DNA from: Bacteroidota bacterium
GTDB taxonomy: Bacteria; Bacteroidota; Bacteroidia; Flavobacteriales_D; Crocinitomicaceae
DNA length: 20,732 nt
Direction of reading: 5' to 3'
NCBI GenBank assembly: GCA_016866375.1
Contig: VGMK01000014.1
Coordinates: 1 to 20,732 of the forward strand
The notes below the pieces were generated by a model, which saw nothing but the letters and a program-made list of their open reading frames with translations, was not told the origin of the DNA and ran no database searches. The position numbers and the translations under genes are program-made. Shown here in pieces: positions 1 to 6,705 of this stretch. Positions within the stretch are counted from its first letter, which is position 1; each line of letters starts with the position of its first letter.

Positions 1-473
1 ACAACGGAAAAGAGGTTGGAGTTGGTGAACCAGGTGAGATTGGTATTAAAGGACCACAAGTGATGAAAGGATACTGGAATCGACCCGATGAAACAGCAAA
101 GTGCATGCTCGGAGATTATTTTCTTACAGGTGACGTTGGCGTGATGGAGGAAGATGGATTCTTTAAAATTGTTGATAGAAAGAAAGAAATGATATTAGTT
201 TCCGGATTTAATGTCTATCCAAATGAAGTGGAAAAAGCAATATCCGAAAATAGTAAGGTATTAGAAGTTGGTGTGCGGGGAGAGAAAAATCCAGACGGTA
301 CAGAATACGTTAAAGCCTTCGTTGTGAAAAAAGACCAAAGCCTGACTGAGGAGGAAGTTATTTCAGAAAGTAGAAAATTATTAACCGGATATAAGATACC
401 TCGAGAAGTTGTTTTTCGAGATGAGTTACCTAAATCTAATGTTGGTAAAATTCTTCGAAGACTATTGAAATAA
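1..473 (+). CDS. fadD: Acyl-CoA synthetase (AMP-forming), 3' part
   Basis: C-terminal part of an ANL-superfamily adenylating enzyme, most like long-chain fatty acid:CoA ligase, which activates fatty acids via an acyl-AMP intermediate and then forms the CoA thioester. The 5' end lies outside the window; the reading frame starts at base 3. Visible motifs: MKGYWNRPDET and the LTGDVG block with the ribose-binding Asp, then the hinge motif DRKKEMILVSGFNVYPNEVE, which separates the large domain from the small lid domain, and near the end PKSNVGKILRR, whose Lys is the adenylation lysine of the family. The end at a TAA is normal for the family. Long-chain specificity is inferred from overall similarity, not from pocket residues. 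The gene ends directly in a terminator and converges on a small gene on the minus strand. Confidence 0.9.
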   Translation, partial: NGKEVGVGEPGEIGIKGPQVMKGYWNRPDETAKCMLGDYFLTGDVGVMEEDGFFKIVDRKKEMILVSGFNVYPNEVEKAISENSKVLEVGVRGEKNPDGTEYVKAFVVKKDQSLTEEEVISESRKLLTGYKIPREVVFRDELPKSNVGKILRRLLK

Positions 474-507
474 AAAAGCCCCAATTACAATGGGCTTTTT
501 TATTTTT
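472..507. terminator. Bidirectional Rho-independent terminator
   Basis: A 10-bp stem (472-481 with 492-501: A6-GCCC pairing with GGGC-T6) encloses a 10-nt loop, followed by more T residues to 507. The stem starts inside the stop codon of the acyl-CoA synthetase gene. The A-run on the other side becomes a U-run on the minus transcript, so the element can also end transcription of the small convergent gene at 520-729. Confidence 0.85.
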
Positions 508-519
508 CCGAAGTTGGAT

Positions 520-729
520 TTACTGTTTCTTCGTTGAACAGCAAGATTTTTGTTGCGTTGATGAGCACGATTTGCTTTCAGCAGCACAACATGCTTTTTT
601 CTTCTTCTTCTTTTTCTTCTTGTCGTCATCTTTCTTAACGAACTCTACTTCATTTACTGCCGCAAAAGAGGTAGTTGCCAAGGAACAAGAGAATACCGAA
701 ATTGCAAATAACAAAATTAATTTTTTCAT
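520..729 (-). CDS. Small exported Lys/Cys-rich protein, unknown function
   Basis: A 69-residue protein I cannot assign to a named family. Residues 1-23 form a signal peptide (MKK, a hydrophobic core, then TTSFA before the predicted cut). The mature part is about 46 residues: a short acidic/valine stretch, DDD, nine consecutive lysines (37-45), then a cysteine-rich tail with C47, C48, C55, C63 and C64 (CC-x6-C-x7-CC). Either metal binding or binding to a polyanion would fit, but that is inference. A lipobox reading at VFSC (C15) is possible but weaker than type I cleavage. The gene lies 27 bp after psd in the same direction, has its own well-matched promoter (744-775) and ends at the terminator at 472-507, which together argue that it is a real gene. 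Confidence 0.7.
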   Translation of the reverse strand: MKKLILLFAISVFSCSLATTSFAAVNEVEFVKKDDDKKKKKKKKKACCAAESKSCSSTQQKSCCSTKKQ

Positions 730-743
730 GACGCTATTTTTTG

Positions 744-775
744 TAAAGATAATGAATTATTCAAAAGTTCCCAAA
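744..775 (-). promoter_or_regulatory. Bacteroidota-type promoter for the Lys/Cys-rich gene
   Basis: On the minus strand: TTTG at 775-772, a 20-bp spacer, then TATCTTTA at 751-744, one mismatch from TAnnTTTG. Transcription would start near 738, about 9 nt before the ATG at 729. The box spans the end of psd, so the small gene can be expressed apart from the upstream run. Confidence 0.6.
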
Positions 776-1416
776 CGAGTTAGTTTTGCTTTCACTTTAT
801 CACCAATTTGAACATCAATTCTCGTGCCGACGGGAAGAAAAATATCAATACGAGAGCCAAATTTTATGAAACCAAATTCGTCACCTTGACTTACTTGTTG
901 TCCTTTTTCACTGTAGTAACATATTCTTCTCGCCAATGCACCAGCAATTTGTCGAAATAGTACGTAATTACCGTTTTGATTTTTTATAACAATTGTTGAC
1001 CTCTCATTATCTGTTGAACTTTTAGGATGCCATGCAACAAAAAATAGTCCTTTGTGGTATTTGATGTAATCCACAATTCCGCTAATTGGGTAATAATTCG
1101 CGTGCACATTTAAAGGCGACATAAAAACAGAAATTTGAATACGTCGGTCGTGAAAATATTCATTTTCCATAATTTCCTCAATGACCACTATTGTCCCGTC
1201 AGCAGGGCATACAATATCGTTCTCCCCGAAAGGATTGATTCGGTATGGTATTCTAAAAAACTGAATGATTAAGAATAAAAAAATGAGAAGTAATACTTGT
1301 CCGGTAGAAAATAGAATAGGATAACAAGATAAGAAATAATAATTTAGAAGACTGATTAGCACAAAGGTTATCAATGCAGTTATTATGATTCCATATCCTT
1401 CCCTGTGGAGTTTCAT
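757..1416 (-). CDS. psd: Phosphatidylserine decarboxylase, short form
   Basis: Converts phosphatidylserine to phosphatidylethanolamine at the inner membrane, the step after the CdsA/PssA branch. The 219 residues fit the short PSD family of about 215-220 residues. Hydrophobic segments occupy roughly 10-30 and 38-54. The core holds CPADGT (70-75), the MSPLNVHANYYP stretch (99-110) and, near the C-terminus, FIKFGSRIDIFLP. G187-S188 is the self-cleavage site that would create the pyruvoyl group on the alpha chain; this family has GS where the E. coli enzyme has LGST. The ATG overlaps the cdsA stop in a 4-bp ATGA arrangement, so translational coupling with cdsA is likely, consistent with consecutive steps of phospholipid synthesis. 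Confidence 0.93.
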   Translation of the reverse strand: MKLHREGYGIIITALITFVLISLLNYYFLSCYPILFSTGQVLLLIFLFLIIQFFRIPYRINPFGENDIVCPADGTIVVIEEIMENEYFHDRRIQISVFMSPLNVHANYYPISGIVDYIKYHKGLFFVAWHPKSSTDNERSTIVIKNQNGNYVLFRQIAGALARRICYYSEKGQQVSQGDEFGFIKFGSRIDIFLPVGTRIDVQIGDKVKAKLTRLGTFE

Positions 1417-2252
1417 AATGCAATAAATTCAAGGTAAAACAAGGACCAAAAATAATAAAATGGAACAGTGAATATGAGGGCGTCAAAACGGTCTAATATT
1501 CCTCCGTGTCCTGGCAAAATTGATCCTGAGTCTTTCAGATTTACACTCCTTTTGAACAATGATTCTAACAAGTCCCCAAAAATAGCTGTTGGAGCTATAA
1601 TTAATGCGGATACCAACCAGAATGTGAGAGTTAATTCATTTGTAGTCCAAGCTAAAATTAAACCAACAATAATTGAGAATAACACACCTCCAATGGTGCC
1701 TTCCCATGTTTTCTTTGGTGAAATACGCGAAAACAGGGCTTTTTTTCCAAATAAACTCCCTGAAAAATAGGCAAAAGTATCATTGGTCCATATGAGTAAG
1801 TACATCCCCAAAACAAGTGGAAAATTCAAATGCTTTTCTTCTGATAAATTTCCAAGCATGATGATCAATAAAAATGGTACGAGCGTATATCCAATTCCAA
1901 ATACCAAGAGTGAAATATTTAAAATTGGATGCCCAATATTCCTCCAAAGTTCATTAAGGAAAACTAAAAATATTATCGGAACAAAAACCCACAATAGAGC
2001 GGGTCGAATTTCAAAAAAATAAGTACATGAGATAATGCCGTAAATTAAAATTTGTAGGAAATAAGCCGATACGACATCTATTTGAATGGTGCTATCTGCC
2101 TTAAAAAAAGATATGAATTCTCTTAATCCAAGAACCATTATGAACCCATATATCAGGATTTGCCACAGAAGAGGCGCAAAACACGATAAAATAATAACAG
2201 TACCGAAGAAAAATCCTGTAATTGAACGTATTGCAAGATTATGTAAAGGCAT
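1413..2252 (-). CDS. cdsA: Phosphatidate cytidylyltransferase (CDP-diglyceride synthase)
   Basis: Makes CDP-diacylglycerol from phosphatidate and CTP at the cytoplasmic membrane, the entry to phospholipid synthesis. The protein is a strongly hydrophobic, multi-span membrane protein of 279 residues, normal for the family. The signature is present: KKTWEG in mid-protein and, near the C-terminus, SLFKRSVNLKDSGSILPGHG followed by GILDRFDAL (about residues 231-259). I start it at the ATG at 2252; a TTG two codons upstream (2258) is in frame but less likely. The start lies inside the last codons of the DUF2007 gene (14-bp overlap), and the stop overlaps the psd start, so three genes are tightly stacked. 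Confidence 0.93.
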   Translation of the reverse strand: MPLHNLAIRSITGFFFGTVIILSCFAPLLWQILIYGFIMVLGLREFISFFKADSTIQIDVVSAYFLQILIYGIISCTYFFEIRPALLWVFVPIIFLVFLNELWRNIGHPILNISLLVFGIGYTLVPFLLIIMLGNLSEEKHLNFPLVLGMYLLIWTNDTFAYFSGSLFGKKALFSRISPKKTWEGTIGGVLFSIIVGLILAWTTNELTLTFWLVSALIIAPTAIFGDLLESLFKRSVNLKDSGSILPGHGGILDRFDALIFTVPFYYFWSLFYLEFIAL

Positions 2253-2433
2253 TTTCAATTAATTCTTTGGCATGCTGTTCGTCCTGCGAAGATACGTATA
2301 ATTGGTAAGTTCCAAAATTGTTATAAGCAGATACAACTGTATTTCTCTCTTGGAATGCAATGCCAGAGGCATTCAGAAGCAATTTAACTTGTTGGAATTG
2401 AAACAAATCAATGCTTTGGTAGACGAGAATCAT
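2239..2433 (-). CDS. DUF2007-family small protein
   Basis: A 64-residue cytoplasmic protein resembling the DUF2007 family of putative signal-transducing proteins: a single beta-alpha-beta unit with the pattern of a hydrophobic strand (MILVYQS), a helix over QVKLLLNASGI, an exposed NNFGTYQLYVSSQDE strand, and a final helix EQHAKELIENAF. The biochemical role of the family is not established, so I assign none. Its ATG shares one base with the ftsH stop (TAATG) and its end overlaps the cdsA start, so it is almost certainly translated from the same message as ftsH and cdsA. A link to membrane proteostasis or lipid supply is inference from position only. Confidence 0.8.
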   Translation of the reverse strand: MILVYQSIDLFQFQQVKLLLNASGIAFQERNTVVSAYNNFGTYQLYVSSQDEQHAKELIENAFT

Positions 2434-4481
2434 TATCCATCTTTTTTTGATTCATCTTCATTATTCGTGTCCTCACCTTGCGGTGAATTGAAGTCTGAAT
2501 CTGTTACCGTAACATCAATTTGTTCGTTTGATACATCCGTGATATTTTGCGAACCTTTGTCATTTGAAGTAGTTTCGTTCGGTGTTAAAGCCTCCCATTG
2601 CCTTTTACCAAAAATATCCTCCAAATCTTCCTTGAAAATGACCTCGTTTGCCAATAGTCTTTCTGCTAAAATTTCTAGTTTATCTCGATTGTTAGAAAGA
2701 ATGTTCAACGCTCTTTTGTATTGAAATTCAATTAATTTACTGACCTCTTCGTCAATTACTTTGGCCGTGTCATCAGAGTAGGGTTTTGTAAAAATATCTC
2801 GCCCTTGAGAATCGTAAAATGAAACATTCCCTAGTCGGTCGTTCAATCCGTAAATTGAAACCATCGCATACGCCTGTTTTGTAACTTTTTCTAAATCGGA
2901 AAGCGCACCAGTACTTATTTTACCAAATATCAATTGCTCTGCAGCTCGGCCCCCCAATGCTGAACAAATTTGATCAAGAATTTGATCTGTGGTCGTAATA
3001 CTTCTTTCCTCAGGGAGATACCACGCTGCACCTAAAGATTGACCTCTAGGAACAATAGTCACCTTTACTAATGGATAAGCGAACTCTAATAACCAGGAAA
3101 TTGTGGCGTGACCTGATTCGTGAAAAGCTATTGTTCGTTTTTCCTCCTTAGTAATGATTTTATTTTTCTTCTCTAGTCCTCCAATGATTCGGTCAACTGC
3201 ATCCAAAAAGTCTTGTTTCTCCACCGCTTTTTTATTCTTTCTTGCGGCTGTTAAGGCTGCCTCATTACACAAGTTAGCAATATCCGCACCCGAGAAGCCT
3301 GGCGTTTGCCTCGCGAGAAAATCTATGTCTATTGCTTTGTCAAGTTTGAGTGGTTTCAAATGCACTTGAAAAATTTCTTTACGCTCATTTAAGTCAGGCA
3401 TATCCACATAAATTTGTCGATCGAACCTGCCCGCTCGAAGCAGAGCGTTATCTAGTACATCTGCTCTATTAGTGGCTGCAAGAATAATTACCCCAGAATT
3501 CGTTCCAAAACCATCCATTTCAGTCAATAATTGATTTAATGTATTTTCGCGCTCATCGTTTGAATTAAATCCGTTGTTCTTCCCTCTTGCGCGACCAATG
3601 GCGTCTATTTCATCAATAAAGATTATGGAAGGGGCTTTCTCTTTTGCTTGTTTAAAAAGATCTCGAACGCGCGATGCACCTACTCCTACAAACATTTCAA
3701 CAAAGTCTGATCCTGATAACGAGAAAAAAGGCACTTTGGCTTCTCCAGCAACCGCTTTTGCCAGTAATGTTTTACCCGTACCTGGGGGACCAACAAGAAG
3801 TGCACCTTTCGGAATTTTTGCTCCTAATTCTGTATATTTTTTAGGGTTTTTAAGAAATTCGACAATTTCTTCAATTTCTTCTTTTGCCCCTTGAAGACCA
3901 GCTACGTCCTCAAAAGTCACATTAGTAGACTTGCCTTTATCGTATACTTGAGCTCTTGATTTGCCAATATTGAAGATTTGGCCAGCCCCACCTCCGCTAC
4001 CGCCACCACTTGACATACGACGCATCACAAAAATCCAAATTGCAACGATGATTACAAACGGCAAGAGGTAACTCAAAATTATACTAAGGTAGTTGGGACG
4101 TTCTCTATTTTTGTATTTGGCTTTGTTTTTTTCGAGAATGTTCTCGAAATTTCCGTAGTCTCCAATATCCTCTAACTCAAAAATCACCTCCTTGTCCGTA
4201 CCAATTTTTTTTATTGCCTCCTCCATCTCCTTCAACTCACCACCTTTATTTTCCAAATAAACTTTTCCGGAGTCATTCAATGTAAATTCTGCTTTATTTT
4301 TATTGATGATTGTTATTTCCTTGATGCCTTTATTTTCTAAGAGCGTAAAAAGCGATTGTTTGTTTTCTATTAAAATTGTACCGCTTGAATTGTAATATAA
4401 TTGGAATGCAATTAAACCTATGCCTAAAAAGGCGTAAATCCAATAAATCGAAAAAGGTCGCTTTTTTCTTTCTTCCGACAT
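2433..4481 (-). CDS. ftsH: ATP-dependent zinc metalloprotease FtsH
   Basis: Membrane-anchored AAA+ protease that extracts and degrades membrane and short-lived cytosolic proteins as a hexamer. Domain order in the 682 residues: TM1 about 11-28, periplasmic domain to about 130, TM2 about 132-153, a Gly/Ser linker (158-167), the AAA domain with Walker A GPPGTGKT (231-238), the pore motif FVGVGA (264-269), Walker B IIFIDEID (286-293) and SRH LLRAGRFDR (348-355), then the M41 peptidase domain with the zinc motif HESGH (454-458) and the likely third ligand D529 in GALSDLEKV. The acidic, low-complexity tail after about 630 is expected to be disordered. The start lies 10 bp after the rsfS stop, and the stop overlaps the next ATG. 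Confidence 0.97.
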   Translation of the reverse strand: MSEERKKRPFSIYWIYAFLGIGLIAFQLYYNSSGTILIENKQSLFTLLENKGIKEITIINKNKAEFTLNDSGKVYLENKGGELKEMEEAIKKIGTDKEVIFELEDIGDYGNFENILEKNKAKYKNRERPNYLSIILSYLLPFVIIVAIWIFVMRRMSSGGGSGGGAGQIFNIGKSRAQVYDKGKSTNVTFEDVAGLQGAKEEIEEIVEFLKNPKKYTELGAKIPKGALLVGPPGTGKTLLAKAVAGEAKVPFFSLSGSDFVEMFVGVGASRVRDLFKQAKEKAPSIIFIDEIDAIGRARGKNNGFNSNDERENTLNQLLTEMDGFGTNSGVIILAATNRADVLDNALLRAGRFDRQIYVDMPDLNERKEIFQVHLKPLKLDKAIDIDFLARQTPGFSGADIANLCNEAALTAARKNKKAVEKQDFLDAVDRIIGGLEKKNKIITKEEKRTIAFHESGHATISWLLEFAYPLVKVTIVPRGQSLGAAWYLPEERSITTTDQILDQICSALGGRAAEQLIFGKISTGALSDLEKVTKQAYAMVSIYGLNDRLGNVSFYDSQGRDIFTKPYSDDTAKVIDEEVSKLIEFQYKRALNILSNNRDKLEILAERLLANEVIFKEDLEDIFGKRQWEALTPNETTSNDKGSQNITDVSNEQIDVTVTDSDFNSPQGEDTNNEDESKKDG

Positions 4482-4491
4482 TAGTTAACTG

Positions 4492-4869
4492 TTAATCCAA
4501 ATTTGGTATAAATTTTCTTTTAGCATCCGACCACAAATCTTCAATTTGGTAAAAATGTCGAACATCCTTGTAAAAAATATGTGCGACAACAGAAATGTAG
4601 TCCAATAAGACCCATTCGCTATTATTCTTGCCCTCTATGTGCCAAGGTTTTTCTTTCAAATTCTTTCTCGTAAATCGCGTCACCGAATTACAGATGCCTT
4701 CGACCTGAGTATTTGAATCTCCACTGCAAATCACAAAATAATCACACACGGCCATCGATAAATCTCTTAAGTCTAACACCACTATTTCTTTCGCTTTGTT
4801 TTCCTGCATCCCCTCAACAATTACTTTACACAATAGTTCTGACTCACTTATTTTTTTTGCTCTCGGCAT
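4492..4869 (-). CDS. rsfS: Ribosomal silencing factor RsfS
   Basis: RsfS/YbeB/Iojap family, which binds uL14 on the 50S subunit and blocks joining to the 30S during starvation. The 125 residues carry the conserved core: KEIVVLDLRDLS, CDYFVICSGDSNTQVEGI, PWHIEGKNNSEWVLLDYISVVAHIF split over the middle, and DLWSDAKRKF at the end. The ATG at 4869 is chosen over an in-frame TTG at 4887 because a perfect -7 promoter box (4892-4885) places transcription start near 4879, downstream of that TTG. First gene of the run that continues into ftsH, DUF2007, cdsA and psd; divergent from birA. Confidence 0.93.
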   Translation of the reverse strand: MPRAKKISESELLCKVIVEGMQENKAKEIVVLDLRDLSMAVCDYFVICSGDSNTQVEGICNSVTRFTRKNLKEKPWHIEGKNNSEWVLLDYISVVAHIFYKDVRHFYQIEDLWSDAKRKFIPNLD

Positions 4870-4880
4870 TTTATTTTTAT

Positions 4881-4912
4881 TCTGCAAATCTACGCTATAA
4901 ATTTTAATTTTG
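4881..4912 (+). promoter_or_regulatory. birA promoter
   Basis: TAATTTTG at 4905-4912 is an exact TAnnTTTG match, with the partial -33 element TCTG at 4881-4884 and a 20-bp spacer. Transcription would start near 4918, giving a leader of about 22 nt before the ATG at 4940. It shares the 70-bp divergent region with the rsfS promoter; the birA -33 region overlaps the rsfS -7 box. Confidence 0.55.
4885..4892 (-). promoter_or_regulatory. -7 box of the rsfS-ftsH run
   Basis: TAGATTTG read on the minus strand matches the Bacteroidota TAnnTTTG box exactly. No TTTG or TTG lies at the usual upstream distance, so the support is the -7 box alone plus its position 15 nt before the rsfS ATG. Confidence 0.5.
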
Positions 4913-4939
4913 AATTACACATTTTAATTGTCTATTCAG

Positions 4940-5671
4940 ATGAAAGGTATTTTTGGAAGCCAAACTATACATTTAAGCGAGGTAGACTCGACAAACAATT
5001 ATGCTGCCAAACTGGTCTCTGACGGTTTATGTCAGAATGGAGCAGTAATATTGGCAGATTTTCAAACCAAGGGAAAAGGCCAAAGAGGGAATCATTGGCT
5101 TTCAAAAAAAGGGAAAAATATTCTAATGAGCGTTGTTCATCATCCCGACGACCTGCCAGTTTGCGAACAAATTAAATTCAATTGGGGTGTAAGTTTGGCA
5201 ATAATATCTTTTTTACAGGATTTTGGAATTGAGGCACAAGTGAAGTGGCCTAATGATATTTTTGTTCATAATAATAAGATTGCAGGACTCTTAATTGAAA
5301 ATCAACTAACTGGTTACTTCGTCTCGTCGAGTATTTTCGGTATCGGATTAAATGTTAATCAAATAGATCATAACTTGAAAGGGGTGACAAGTATGAGAAA
5401 AGAAAAAAATGCAACATTTTGCCTAAAAAGCATAATCCCTCGTTTGGTTGAAAAATTAAATTATTTTATCTTCTGCGAATTTAATTGGCTAAAGGAGCAA
5501 TACGAATCCAAGCTCTACAGGAAAGATAAAGACGCTCCTTTTGAAGATGCCGATGGATTGTTTGTTGGTAAAATTCTTGGCGTAAATAAGGACGGCTCTT
5601 TGAAGCTTTCACGAGGCAATAAAATTAAGGAATACGGGACGAAAGAAATTACTTTTCGAATTGATCTTTGA
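4940..5671 (+). CDS. birA: Biotin-[acetyl-CoA carboxylase] ligase, monofunctional
   Basis: Attaches biotin to the carrier lysine of biotin-dependent carboxylases via biotinyl-AMP. In the 243 residues: substrate loop KGKGQRGNHW (44-53), KWPNDI (102-107), KIAGLLIE (113-120) and GIGLNVN (134-140), all standard for the catalytic domain; a small SH3-like C-terminal domain follows from about 195. There is no N-terminal winged-helix DNA-binding domain, so it should not act as a biotin repressor. The ATG at 4940 is preferred to an in-frame TTG at 4928; a leader is expected from the promoter at 4881-4912. The 3' end overlaps the convergent SRPBCC gene by 23 bp. Confidence 0.93.
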   Translation: MKGIFGSQTIHLSEVDSTNNYAAKLVSDGLCQNGAVILADFQTKGKGQRGNHWLSKKGKNILMSVVHHPDDLPVCEQIKFNWGVSLAIISFLQDFGIEAQVKWPNDIFVHNNKIAGLLIENQLTGYFVSSSIFGIGLNVNQIDHNLKGVTSMRKEKNATFCLKSIIPRLVEKLNYFIFCEFNWLKEQYESKLYRKDKDAPFEDADGLFVGKILGVNKDGSLKLSRGNKIKEYGTKEITFRIDL

Positions 5672-6047
5672 GCTTTTCTGACATATAATTAAACAGCGCC
5701 GAAAGTGGTTTTTCTATCATCATTTTTAAAAACATATTTACCTCACCCTTAAAAGCAATATATCCTTCCGTTGATCCTGAATTTTCCTCCAAATGTATTG
5801 TTAGCTCAAATGGGAAAGGTGTTTTTTCGCCGGACTTCAGCAACAAAGTGTTTTCTGTAGTTCCGTTATTTACAAGAGATATCACAATTCCGCCTTGCAC
5901 TTTGAACGAACAGCCACTTTCATCTGACTTGAATTCACTCACTTTATCTTGAGGCAATAAGTGCCATAAATTAGAGGGTAAAATTAAAAAGTTTTTAATT
6001 GTTTCCTTATCAGTACTTATGGTTACCTTGTTGCTTATCAGTTCCAT
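5649..6047 (-). CDS. SRPBCC/START-like ligand-binding fold protein
   Basis: A 132-residue cytoplasmic protein with the general pattern of an SRPBCC (helix-grip) fold: a leading strand (ELISNKVTIST), a short helix with a family-like FLILPSNLWHLLP stretch, a series of beta strands (QGGIVISLV, NTLLLKSG, FELTIHLEEN, GYIAFKGEVN), and a long C-terminal helix from about 106. No ligand or catalytic residue can be named. It follows pyrE by 10 bp and is probably co-transcribed. Its last codons overlap the end of birA tail to tail. Function unknown. Confidence 0.7.
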   Translation of the reverse strand: MELISNKVTISTDKETIKNFLILPSNLWHLLPQDKVSEFKSDESGCSFKVQGGIVISLVNNGTTENTLLLKSGEKTPFPFELTIHLEENSGSTEGYIAFKGEVNMFLKMMIEKPLSALFNYMSEKLKDQFEK

Positions 6048-6057
6048 ATTCCTGTAT

Positions 6058-6705
6058 TTATTTTTCTTGTTTCCAATTCGAAGGGTCCTCTCGCCAGTTT
6101 TCTAAGAGCGTGAGGTCATTTTCGGAAATGTAATGCGAACCTAAGGCTTTTTCAATTAGAATGGTGTAATCAGTTAATGTGATGAAAGGGCATTCTGCCT
6201 GTTTGAAATTGTCAATAGCCTCCTTAAATCCGTAACTAAAAATGGCCGCTAAACCTTTTACCTCCAATTTTGCATTTCGAATTACTTCCACTGCTTTTAA
6301 GCTACTTCCTCCTGTCGAAATGAGGTCCTCAACTAAGACCACGCGCTGACCATTTTCGTAGTGACCCTCTATCATGTTTCCTAGACCGTGTCCCTTGGAA
6401 GCACTTCTAATGTAGATAAAGGGTAATCCAAGTTCCTGTGCCACAAGAGCCCCTTGGGGTATACCTCCCGTAGCAACACCAGCAATTACATCTGGTCTTC
6501 CAAATCTATTGAGAATGGCCTCAACAAAAGCTTGTCTAATGTGGGTTCTTTCTTTTGGATAACTTAGTGTTACTCTGTTGTCGCAATATATAGGGGATTT
6601 CCAGCCTGAAGCCCAGGTAAAAGGTTGATTGGGTTGAAGTTTTACTGCTTTAACTTTAAGAAGGACCTCTGCGATTTTTAAAGCATTATCTTTGTTGTCA
6701 ATCAT
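6058..6705 (-). CDS. pyrE: Orotate phosphoribosyltransferase
   Basis: Forms OMP from orotate and PRPP in pyrimidine synthesis. The 215 residues hold the N-terminal FTWASGWKSPIYCDNRV segment (29-45), the VATGG loop (77-81), the flexible catalytic loop with SASKGHGLG (101-109), and the PRPP-binding motif VVLVEDLISTGGSS (122-135). Length is normal. The ATG at 6705 is well supported because the N-terminal MIDNKDNALKIAEVLLKVKA looks native for Bacteroidota PyrE. This ATG and the ATG of the divergent NUDIX gene share the same CATG (6703-6706). The likely promoter lies inside the NUDIX gene and implies almost no leader. Confidence 0.96.
   Translation of the reverse strand: MIDNKDNALKIAEVLLKVKAVKLQPNQPFTWASGWKSPIYCDNRVTLSYPKERTHIRQAFVEAILNRFGRPDVIAGVATGGIPQGALVAQELGLPFIYIRSASKGHGLGNMIEGHYENGQRVVLVEDLISTGGSSLKAVEVIRNAKLEVKGLAAIFSYGFKEAIDNFKQAECPFITLTDYTILIEKALGSHYISENDLTLLENWREDPSNWKQEK
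6687..6694 (+). promoter_or_regulatory. -7 box for the NUDIX gene, inside pyrE
   Basis: TATCTTTG matches TAnnTTTG exactly and ends 9 nt before the NUDIX ATG at 6704. No convincing -33 element is present. It lies inside the 5' coding region of pyrE. Confidence 0.45.

Noticed and set aside
572..811. Plus-strand open frame with a polyphenylalanine run
   Set aside because: It is the antisense of the lysine tract of the small exported gene and has no coding signs.
3574..3894. Long open frame on the plus strand inside ftsH
   Set aside because: Opposite-strand shadow of the conserved AAA domain; no independent coding evidence.
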